From assembly GCA_017577365.1 (NCBI GenBank), contig PKRJ01000071.1, forward strand, positions 1-16,636: a stretch of DNA of 16,636 nt, written 5' to 3'. Shown here in pieces: positions 1 through 6,178 of this stretch. The DNA comes from Gammaproteobacteria bacterium (GTDB lineage: Bacteria > Pseudomonadota > Gammaproteobacteria > Steroidobacterales > Rariloculaceae). The position numbers and the translations under genes are program-made. The notes below the pieces were generated by a model. The model was not told the origin of the DNA. It was given only the letters and a program-made list of their open reading frames with translations, and did no database searches. Position 1 is the first letter of the stretch. Each line of letters opens with the position of its first letter.

Positions 1-718
1 AGTGTGTCTCGTGCACCGGACGCTCGACCGCGTTGCCGTTCGCGTCGAAGATCCGAATAGACTCGCGGCGGATCTCCGCCAGATCGCCCTGTTCCAGATA
101 GATGAACCGTTGCGTCACCGGCAGCAGCGCGGGCACGCCGCTCGCGACAAAGTTCTCGCCGATGCCGAGCCCGATGACCAACGGGCTCGCGACGCGCGTC
201 ACTACGATACGATCGGGATCGAGCGCGTCGAATACGAGCAGCGCGTACGCGCCAACGAAGCGGCTCGTCGCGAGCCGTACGGCCTCGAGCAGGTCGTGGC
301 CGTGCTTCAGATACTCGTGGACGAGATGCGCGGCAACCTCCGTGTCGGTCTCCGACTTGAACTCGTAGCCCTTCGCGATCAGCTCGTCCTTGATCGGCTG
401 GAAGTTCTCGATGATGCCGTTGTGAATCAACGCGACCCGATCGCCCGAGAGGTGCGGGTGCGCGTTGTTCTCCGTCACGCCGCCGTGCGTCGCCCAACGC
501 GTATGCGCGATCCCGAGCCGACCGGCGCATGGACGCTGGTCGAGCTTCGCCTCGAGCTCCGAGACTTTGCCGACGGTCCGGCACAACGAGATGCTGCCGT
601 CCGGTTGCAGGACGGCGAGCCCGGCCGAGTCATAGCCGCGATATTCGAGTCGCCGCAAGCCCTCGAGAAGGACGGGAACGACGTTCCGTTCGGCGACGGC
701 TCCGACTATTCCGCACAT
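1..718 (-). CDS. glmS: Glutamine--fructose-6-phosphate aminotransferase (isomerizing), N-terminal part
   Basis: GlmS converts fructose-6-phosphate and glutamine to glucosamine-6-phosphate, the first committed step towards UDP-GlcNAc for peptidoglycan and LPS; it is cytoplasmic. About 239 residues are inside the window; the isomerase half lies beyond position 1. The protein opens MCGIVGAV, so removal of Met exposes the catalytic Cys of the class II glutamine amidotransferase. Further glutaminase motifs follow: RRLEYRGYDSAG, HTRWATHG, HNGIIEN, SETDTEV and, near the window edge, LLPVTQRFIYLEQGD. The reading frame is open to the edge. The ATG (716-718) is only 7 nt past the glmU stop and has no strong Shine-Dalgarno of its own, so translation is probably coupled to glmU. 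Identity is clear; only the missing C-terminus is unverified. Confidence 0.97.
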   Translation of the reverse strand, partial: MCGIVGAVAERNVVPVLLEGLRRLEYRGYDSAGLAVLQPDGSISLCRTVGKVSELEAKLDQRPCAGRLGIAHTRWATHGGVTENNAHPHLSGDRVALIHNGIIENFQPIKDELIAKGYEFKSETDTEVAAHLVHEYLKHGHDLLEAVRLATSRFVGAYALLVFDALDPDRIVVTRVASPLVIGLGIGENFVASGVPALLPVTQRFIYLEQGDLAEIRRESIRIFDANGNAVERPVHETH

Positions 719-725
719 GTGAGAC

Positions 726-2093
726 TCACTTCTTGTTTTTCACGGGCCGCTTCCAGCCCTCGATCGTCGTCTGACGCGAACGCGCGAGCGTCAGCTCGCC
801 TGCGGGCGCGTTTTTCGTGATCGTCGATCCGGCGCCGATCGTTGCGCCCTCGCCGATCTCGACCGGTGCCACGAGCGCGGTATTCGAGCCGATGAACGCG
901 TTGTCGCCGATCACCGTGAGGTGCTTGTTCGCGCCGTCGTAATTGCACGTGATCGTGCCTGCGCCGATGTTCACGTCGGCACCGACGTGAGCATCGCCGA
1001 CATAGCTCAAATGGTTGACCTTGCTGCGCGCGGCGATGCGCGCTTTCTTTGTCTCGACGAAGTTGCCGATCTTCACGCCCTCTGCAAGCACCGTGCCCGG
1101 ACGAATTCGCGCGAACGGGCCGAGCTCGCAGCCGCCGGCGGCCTCGAGCCCTTGCACCACGGAATGTGGATGCACGGTGCAATCGGCGCCGAGGCTCGCG
1201 TCCTGCACGACGCTGTACGCGCCGATGCGCACGCGATCGCCGAGCACGACGCGGCCTTCGAGCACGACGCCGACGTCGAGAAAGACGTCGCGCCCCGCCT
1301 CGACCGTGCCGCGAATATCGATGCGGCTCGGATCCGCGATCGTTACGCCCTGCGCCATGAGCCGCTCGGCCTGCAAGCGCTGATAGGCGCGCTCGGCCGC
1401 GGCGAGCTGCGCCTTGTCGTTGATGCCGACCGCCTCGAGCGGGCTCGAGGTCGGCTCGCCGCGCACGACGAGGCCCTCGTCGAAGGCCATCGCAATCACG
1501 TCCGTCAAGTAATACTCGCCCTGCGCGTTGTCGTTCTTGAGCCGTGCGATCCAACGGCGAAGATTCGCCGCGTTCATCGCCATCAGGCCGGTGTTGATCT
1601 CGTTCACGCGCCGCTCGGCGTCGGTCGCATCGCGCTCCTCGACGATCCGCGTGACGCGCCCGGCCATGTCGCGGAGCACGCGGCCGTAGCCCGTGGGCGG
1701 ATCGACGACCGCGGTCAGCAACGCGACGCCCGCGCCGTCGCACGCTCCGACGAGACGGCGAAGGGTCTCGGCGCGCACGAGCGGAACGTCGCCGCACAGG
1801 ACGAGCACGGCGTGGCCGTCCGGAATCTCGGGCAAAGCCTGAGCAACCGCGTGACCGGTGCCGAGCTGTTCAGCCTGCAAGCACCAGCGGAGATCGGACT
1901 CCGGAAACGCTTGCCGAACGCGGTCTCCGCCGTGGCCATAGACAATGTGAATCGCGGCGGGCTCGAGCGCCCTCGCCGTATCGATCACGTGGGCGAGCAG
2001 CGGCCGGCCTGCGAGCGGCTGGAGCACCTTCGGCAGGTCGGAATGCATTCGCTTTCCCTGGCCCGCGGCCAGGATGACGACGGAAAGGGGCAA
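726..2093 (-). CDS. glmU: Bifunctional UDP-N-acetylglucosamine pyrophosphorylase / glucosamine-1-phosphate N-acetyltransferase
   Basis: GlmU acetylates glucosamine-1-phosphate and then uridylylates it to UDP-GlcNAc, the precursor of peptidoglycan and lipid A. The N-terminal nucleotidyltransferase domain shows LAAGQGKRM (residues 8-16) and LPKV (20-23). The C-terminal half is a left-handed beta-helix of hexapeptide repeats, with NHLSYVGDAHVG and NIGAGTITCNYDGANK around the acetyltransferase active site, ending EGWKRPVKNKK. I chose the TTG at 2091-2093 because a perfect AGGAGG (2099-2104) lies 5 nt upstream and the protein then starts right at the beta-strand SVVILAAG (455 aa, against 456 in E. 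coli). An in-frame ATG at 2121-2123 would add ten residues but has no clear ribosome site. It forms an operon with glmS, which starts 7 nt after its stop. Confidence 0.96.
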   Translation of the reverse strand: MPLSVVILAAGQGKRMHSDLPKVLQPLAGRPLLAHVIDTARALEPAAIHIVYGHGGDRVRQAFPESDLRWCLQAEQLGTGHAVAQALPEIPDGHAVLVLCGDVPLVRAETLRRLVGACDGAGVALLTAVVDPPTGYGRVLRDMAGRVTRIVEERDATDAERRVNEINTGLMAMNAANLRRWIARLKNDNAQGEYYLTDVIAMAFDEGLVVRGEPTSSPLEAVGINDKAQLAAAERAYQRLQAERLMAQGVTIADPSRIDIRGTVEAGRDVFLDVGVVLEGRVVLGDRVRIGAYSVVQDASLGADCTVHPHSVVQGLEAAGGCELGPFARIRPGTVLAEGVKIGNFVETKKARIAARSKVNHLSYVGDAHVGADVNIGAGTITCNYDGANKHLTVIGDNAFIGSNTALVAPVEIGEGATIGAGSTITKNAPAGELTLARSRQTTIEGWKRPVKNKK

Positions 2094-2098
2094 AGGAC

Positions 2099-2104
2099 CC
2101 TCCT
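2099..2104 (-). promoter_or_regulatory. Shine-Dalgarno that decides the glmU start
   Basis: On the minus strand this is AGGAGG, 5 nt before an in-frame TTG at 2091-2093. It lies inside the frame that opens at the upstream ATG (2121-2123), which itself has only GC-rich sequence before it. This argues for TTG initiation of glmU, giving a length matching the family. Confidence 0.6.
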
Positions 2105-2206
2105 CGTTGCTGGCTCTGCGCATGATAGCGCGCCGCCCCGCCGCGAAGATGCCAAATGGTCCGTAGAAAATTGCGACAGGTTGCGGACCAATTCACACCG
2201 GACGTA

Positions 2207-2260
2207 ACCGGTGCCCCACGCCGGTGCGGGCGCTCATCGCGCGAGCGCGGGGCACCCGGT
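2207..2260. repeat. Nested imperfect hairpin in the glmU/oxidoreductase divergent region
   Basis: The outer arms ACCGGTGCCCC (2207-2217) and GGGGCACCCGGT (2249-2260) are complementary except for one extra G in the right arm. Between them is an inner stem GCGCTC (2230-2235) / GAGCGC (2243-2248) with a 7-nt loop; the inner stem directly abuts the right outer arm. No T-tract follows on either strand, so a terminator is not obvious. It could be a REP-like palindromic repeat or a protein- or RNA-level regulatory structure. Confidence 0.55.
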
Positions 2261-2411
2261 GTCCATAGCTTCCGCATGCACGTTCCATGACTCCCGTCCC
2301 CAGGCCCGCGTGACTGCGCTTTCAACCAATTTGTCGTGCACCAAGGGCGACTGTCGGCGCTGGGCGGCTCCGCTACGCTCGGGGGCACTTTTTCGTGGCT
2401 CCCGGAGCGGT

Positions 2412-2417
2412 GGGAGG
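2412..2417 (+). promoter_or_regulatory. Shine-Dalgarno for the FAD-dependent oxidoreductase
   Basis: GGGAGG lies 4 nt before the ATG at 2422-2424. It supports that start over an in-frame GTG at 2395, which would add nine residues of unconserved-looking sequence ahead of the nucleotide-binding fold. Confidence 0.6.
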
Positions 2418-2421
2418 TTCG

Positions 2422-4152
2422 ATGCGGAGCAAGCTACCACGCGGCCAATACGACCTGATCGTCGTCGGCTCCGGTGCCGGCGGTCTCTCGGCCGCAGTGA
2501 CCGCGGCGCACGCCGGCCTCTCGGTCGCGGTCTTCGAGAAAGCCGACGTGCTCGGCGGCACGTCCGCGTGGTCGGGCGGCTGGCTCTGGATTCCGGGTAA
2601 CCATCTCGCGGAGCAGGCGGGCATCAAAGAAGACCCCGCCGCGACGCGCACCTATATAAAGAACCGCATCGGGCGGCCGGAGCTGGACGCCCGTATCGAG
2701 CGCTTTCTCGAGACGGGCCCCGAGATGGTCCGCTTCTTCGAGCGGGAAACGGCCGTCGAGTGGATGGACGGCAACGTCGTGCCGGACTTCGTCGACGTCG
2801 AAGGCTCGCTCGGCGGCGGTCGTTCGGTGACGGCGGCCAACTACGACATTCGCGAGCTCGGGCCGTGGGCGGACGTGCTTCGGCCGCCGATCGAGGCGAC
2901 GACGGTATTCGGGCTTGGGCTGACCGCAAGCGAGATCGCCAGATACTTCTTCAACTGGCGTCACTCGCTCCAAGCGGCGCTCTACGTGATCCGCAGGCTC
3001 ACGCCTCATTTCTGGCACCTGCTCCGCTATCGACGCGCGGTGCAGGTGTGCGCCGGCAACGCGCTCGTCGCGCGGCTGATCCGCTCCGCGGTGGATTTCG
3101 GCGTCGAGCTCTTCCCCGGCCGCCCGGCGACTCGCTTGCTTCGCGACGGCGATCGCGTCGTGGGCGCCCGCATCGAAGGCGCCGGCCCGGTCTACGCCGA
3201 CAAGGGCGTCGTGCTGGCGTGCGGCGGATTCCCGCACGATCACGAGCTGCTCCGGCGCCTCGGCGGCTGCCGGGACGGCGGCGAACATCACTCCGCCGCC
3301 CCGCGCACGAACACGGGTGACGGTCTGCGTCTCGGCGAAGAGGTCGGCGCAAAGGTCCGCGACGATCTCCCGCACGCCTGCGCCTGGGCGCCCGTCTCAC
3401 TGCTGCCGGACAAGCGCGGCGGGGTCGTGCATTTCCCTCATCTCCTCGAGCGTGCGAAGCCCGGCATCATCGCGGTCACCGGAAAGGGCGTTCGCTTCTG
3501 CAACGAGGCCGAGAACTACCATCACTTCATGAGCCGGCTGTTCGAGGTCACGCCGCCGGGGCAACGCGCCGAGGCGTGGCTCATCGCGGATCACAAGGCG
3601 CAGCGGCGCTGGGGGCTCGGTGCGTCGCGGCCGTTTCCGTTCCGGAATCGGCCCTATCTCGAGAGCGGCTATCGGAAGAAGGCCGACACGCTCGCCGAGC
3701 TCGCGCGTGTCTGCGGCCTGGATCCCGACACGCTCGAGCGGACCGTCGCGGAGTTCAATCGTCATGCCGAGCTCGGCAAGGATCCCGAGTTCCATCGCGG
3801 CGAATCGCGCTACAACCGGTTCATGTCGGGACGAACCCCCCTGCCGAATCCGAGCCTCGCCCCGCTCGCGAAGCCGCCGTTCTACGCGGTGCGTATCGTG
3901 CCGGGGAGCCTCGGCACGTTCGCGGGCCTCGCCACCGACGAGCTCGCGCGCGTGCTCGACCGTAACGATCGGCCGATCGCCGGGCTCTTCGCCGTCGGCA
4001 ACGACGCCTCGTCGATCTTCGAGGGCTTCTACCCCAGCGGCGGCATCACGCTCGGCCCCGCGATGACGTTCGGCTACATCGCCGCGCGCGTCGCAGCCGG
4101 TTTGATCGGCACCGAAACCTCGCCTCAGATGGAACGGAGGGCGAACGCATGA
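2422..4152 (+). CDS. FAD-dependent oxidoreductase, 3-ketosteroid delta1-dehydrogenase / fumarate reductase flavoprotein family
   Basis: The 576-residue flavoprotein belongs to the FAD_binding_2 family, which dehydrogenates or reduces C-C bonds next to a carbonyl. The N-terminal Rossmann fold has VVGSGAGG (residues 14-21) and the ribose-binding E39, followed by GGTSAWSGG (45-53). A mid-protein stretch reads GKGVRFCNEAENYHHF. The C-terminus carries PPFYAVRIVPGSLGTFAG, GLFAVGND and FYPSGGITLGPAMTFGY. In KstD enzymes a Tyr-Pro-x-x-Gly near the C-terminus supplies the Tyr and Gly that polarise the 3-keto group; Y537 and G541 fit that pattern. I see no signal peptide or membrane segment. Its stop overlaps the next gene by ATGA, so the two are translationally coupled. 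A steroid substrate is inference from family resemblance; other cyclic ketones are possible. Confidence 0.88.
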   Translation: MRSKLPRGQYDLIVVGSGAGGLSAAVTAAHAGLSVAVFEKADVLGGTSAWSGGWLWIPGNHLAEQAGIKEDPAATRTYIKNRIGRPELDARIERFLETGPEMVRFFERETAVEWMDGNVVPDFVDVEGSLGGGRSVTAANYDIRELGPWADVLRPPIEATTVFGLGLTASEIARYFFNWRHSLQAALYVIRRLTPHFWHLLRYRRAVQVCAGNALVARLIRSAVDFGVELFPGRPATRLLRDGDRVVGARIEGAGPVYADKGVVLACGGFPHDHELLRRLGGCRDGGEHHSAAPRTNTGDGLRLGEEVGAKVRDDLPHACAWAPVSLLPDKRGGVVHFPHLLERAKPGIIAVTGKGVRFCNEAENYHHFMSRLFEVTPPGQRAEAWLIADHKAQRRWGLGASRPFPFRNRPYLESGYRKKADTLAELARVCGLDPDTLERTVAEFNRHAELGKDPEFHRGESRYNRFMSGRTPLPNPSLAPLAKPPFYAVRIVPGSLGTFAGLATDELARVLDRNDRPIAGLFAVGNDASSIFEGFYPSGGITLGPAMTFGYIAARVAAGLIGTETSPQMERRANA

Positions 4153-4766
4153 AACTGTTCGAGCTCGTGACGTTGAATACCGTGCTGTTCGGCGCCGGAA
4201 AGGCGGCGGATGGAATTCGAGCCTTCGTCAACGCGCCGGAGGCGAAGGGCACGCTGCTCGGCGCGTGGGCGACGGATATCGGCACGTTGAACGACGTGAT
4301 CCTGCTCCGCGGCTTCGAAAGCCTCGAGGACCTGCTCGCGGAACGCAAACGCGCGCGCCTGTCGGACAACCCGTTCGGCTGCAAGGACCTTCTGCGATCG
4401 TGGTCCGCGGATACCTATATCCCGCTCGAGTTCACGCTGCCGGTGACGCCCGGCACGTACGGGCGCGTCTACGAGATCCGGAGCTACGTCCCGAAGCTCG
4501 ACGGGCTCGCGCCCACGATCGAGAAATGGCGGGAAGCGGTGCCGCCTCGCGTGCAGTACTCGCCGCTCACGATCGCGATGTACTCGCTCGACGGCCCGAC
4601 GCGCTTTACGCAGATCTGGCCCTACGAATCCGCGAACGCGCGCGCGGAGATCCGCGCGAAGACCGTCGCCGACGGCGTGTGGCCGCCGAAGGGCGGCCCC
4701 GACTGGCTCACGGCGAATATGACGTCGACGCTCGCGGTGCCGCTGCCGTTCTCGCCGCTGCAGTAG
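4149..4766 (+). CDS. NIPSNAP family protein (two NIPSNAP-like domains)
   Basis: This 205-residue protein has the two-fold dimeric alpha/beta-barrel layout of NIPSNAP proteins. The first domain starts MKLFELVTLN and covers about residues 1-98. The second starts YEIRSYVP (108-115) and covers about 103-205, with KWREAVPPR (126-134), SPLTIAMYSLDGP (138-150), QIWPY (155-159) and GVWPPKGGPDWLT (176-188). The biochemical role of bacterial NIPSNAP proteins is mostly unknown. They often sit beside catabolic oxidoreductases, and the fold resembles EthD/antibiotic-monooxygenase ferredoxin-like barrels. A GGAGGG ribosome site lies at about 4135-4140, inside the upstream flavoprotein gene, and the start codon overlaps that gene's stop. 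The shared operon suggests it acts on the same substrate, or protects or assists the flavoprotein (inference). Its 3' end faces the SDR gene. Confidence 0.85.
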   Translation: MKLFELVTLNTVLFGAGKAADGIRAFVNAPEAKGTLLGAWATDIGTLNDVILLRGFESLEDLLAERKRARLSDNPFGCKDLLRSWSADTYIPLEFTLPVTPGTYGRVYEIRSYVPKLDGLAPTIEKWREAVPPRVQYSPLTIAMYSLDGPTRFTQIWPYESANARAEIRAKTVADGVWPPKGGPDWLTANMTSTLAVPLPFSPLQ

Positions 4767-4768
4767 GC

Positions 4769-4798
4769 CGATCGCCCGAGCGTGCGCTCAGGCGATCG
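4769..4798. terminator. Bidirectional terminator-like hairpin between convergent genes
   Basis: CGATCGCC (4769-4776) pairs with GGCGATCG (4791-4798), and inside it GAGCG (4778-4782) pairs with CGCTC (4785-4789), with one C/A mismatch between the two stems. It lies 2 nt past the NIPSNAP stop and covers the SDR stop codon, so one structure could end both convergent transcripts. There is no clear T-tract on either side, so intrinsic termination is plausible but unproven. Confidence 0.5.
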
Positions 4799-5501
4799 AT
4801 GCGCCGCCGTCGAGCGTGACGATCGTGCCGGTGGCATATTCGGTCGCGGCGAGCAGCAGGAGCTGCTTCGCGATATCGCGCGGCTCCGCGGCGCGGCCCG
4901 CGGGATAGGTCGCGGCGACCTTCGCGTACATCGCCTCGCGCGCCTCGGGCGTCATGCTCGACCACATCTCGGTCTTCACGACCGCGGGCGACACCGCATT
5001 GACTCTGACGGGTTTCAGCTCGAGCGCCAGGCCCTGCACGAGACTCTCGAGCGCGGCGTTGATCGCGCCCATCAGCGCGCGTCCTGCGACCGGCCGCGTC
5101 GCGAGATAGCCCGCGACGACGCCGAGCGAGCCGCCGTCGCGAATGCGCGCGTGGCGCGCGACGCGGTAGAACCCCCAGAACTTGCTGTTCATCGCCCCGA
5201 GCGCGTCTTCCATCGGCAGCTGACGCACCGCGGCCATCTTCACATCGGAGCCGGTGACGACGACGTGATCCCACGCGTCGCCCTGCTCGAAAAACGCCTT
5301 CACCTGATCGTCGGACGTCAGGTCGAGAACGCGGTACGCGATGCCCGGCCCGATGCGTTCCGCGGCGTCGCGGAGCTTCGCCTCCGATCGAGACGCGATC
5401 GTGACGGCCGCGCCGAGCTCGGCGGCGAGCTGCGCGGTCGCGAAACCGATCCCCGAGCTTCCGCCGATGACGAGGATCTTCTGATTCTCGAAGTCGATCA
5501 T
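4788..5501 (-). CDS. Short-chain dehydrogenase/reductase-fold protein lacking the catalytic Ser-Tyr-Lys
   Basis: The 237-residue Rossmann protein has an N-terminal cofactor motif GGSSGIG (13-19) and an Arg after the second strand (R38), which usually indicates NADP(H). Later come the family-typical MNSKFWGFYRVAR, with N105 at the conserved Asn position, and VRVNAVSPAVVKTEMW and TLDGGASIA. The segment that should carry Ser...Tyr-x-x-x-Lys reads VVAGYLATRPVAGRALMGAI and then NAALE. By alignment with a classical SDR the Ser is G131, the Tyr is M144 and the Lys is N148, so ordinary SDR chemistry is unlikely. I start at the ATG at 5499-5501, next to the first beta-strand; the frame extends to an ATG at 5562-5564, but those residues look non-conserved. 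It reads in the same direction as the atp operon, 218 nt downstream of atpC, and convergently with the NIPSNAP gene. The function is unknown. Confidence 0.85.
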   Translation of the reverse strand: MIDFENQKILVIGGSSGIGFATAQLAAELGAAVTIASRSEAKLRDAAERIGPGIAYRVLDLTSDDQVKAFFEQGDAWDHVVVTGSDVKMAAVRQLPMEDALGAMNSKFWGFYRVARHARIRDGGSLGVVAGYLATRPVAGRALMGAINAALESLVQGLALELKPVRVNAVSPAVVKTEMWSSMTPEAREAMYAKVAATYPAGRAAEPRDIAKQLLLLAATEYATGTIVTLDGGASIA

Positions 5502-5665
5502 CTCGTTCTCGCTTACGACGTGTGTTTGGGCGCAAAAGCGGCGGCACGCGAACGTCGATCGCATGCCATTCGTGAAAGGCTACTACGACGAACGGCCGAA
5601 TGAGGCTGGCTCGGCCTGCACGACGCATAGGCCGTGAGAGAACAAGGCGTTCGCGTAGCGCGGGA

Positions 5666-5699
5666 GCAGCGAAAATGCGCTGCGCCGCACGCCGTGCGG
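5666..5699 (-). terminator. Tandem hairpins downstream of atpC
   Basis: Two adjacent perfect stems lie about 20-55 nt past the atpC stop: GCAGCG/CGCTGC (5666-5671 with 5678-5683, 6-nt loop) and CCGCAC/GTGCGG (5685-5690 with 5694-5699, 3-nt loop). They may mark the 3' end of the atp transcript. No U-run follows on the minus strand, so this could instead be a Rho-dependent end or an mRNA-stabilising structure. The rest of the 5502-5719 gap holds no gene that I can support. Confidence 0.35.
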
Positions 5700-5719
5700 A
5701 CGAACGGCGCCGCGATGCC

Positions 5720-6145
5720 TCAGCCGGCGCGCTTGCCCTTGAGCTTCTGCGCCGCGCGATAACGGGCTTCGGCCTCGACGAGCTCGCGCTGCGCCTGCTC
5801 GATGTCGACCTCGCCGGCCCGGCCTTCGAGCGCCTTGCGCGCGCGCTCGCGCGCCTCGAGCGCGGCGGCCTCGTCGAGATCCTCGGCGCGCAGCGCGCTG
5901 TCGGCGAGCACGGTGACGAGATGCGGCTGGATCTCGAGGATGCCGCCGGTCACGTAGAAGAAGAGCTCGCGTTCTTCGCCTTCGGCGGGCTGCACGCGCA
6001 CCTCGCCGGGACGAAGGTCCGTCAGGAGCGGCGCGTGACGCGGTGCGATGCCGACCTCGCCTTCCCTCGCGGGCGCGAACACCATGTTGGCCTTGCCGGA
6101 CCAGATCGCGCCCTCGGCGCTGACGATGTCGACGTGTATGGCCAT
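5720..6145 (-). CDS. atpC: F1Fo ATP synthase subunit epsilon
   Basis: The epsilon subunit belongs to the F1 central stalk and helps couple and inhibit rotary ATP hydrolysis. The 141-residue protein begins MAIHVDIVSAEGAIWSGKA, typical of the N-terminal beta-sandwich, with GEVGIAPRHAPLL and VTGGILEIQ further on. It ends in the two-helix hairpin (EAAALEARERARKALEGR... ELVEAEARYRAAQKL). I chose the ATG at 6143-6145 because GGAGG (6154-6158) lies 8 nt upstream; an in-frame TTG at 6151 is less well placed. It is the last gene of the atp operon, 33 nt after atpD. Confidence 0.97.
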   Translation of the reverse strand: MAIHVDIVSAEGAIWSGKANMVFAPAREGEVGIAPRHAPLLTDLRPGEVRVQPAEGEERELFFYVTGGILEIQPHLVTVLADSALRAEDLDEAAALEARERARKALEGRAGEVDIEQAQRELVEAEARYRAAQKLKGKRAG

Positions 6146-6178
6146 TTCCAATGCCTCCGGCTCGACGAAAATGCCGCG

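Larger units (their letters stand above)
2094..2421. other. Non-coding divergent region between glmU and the flavoprotein gene
   Basis: About 330 bases separate two divergently transcribed genes. Apart from the glmU ribosome site and the nested hairpin at 2207-2260, I see no credible gene. Short frames across it lack family similarity and ribosome sites. Promoters for both directions must lie here, but I could not find a convincing -35/-10 pair. Candidates such as CTGTCG-17-TACGCT on the plus strand (about 2353-2381) match only half of each hexamer. Confidence 0.6.
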
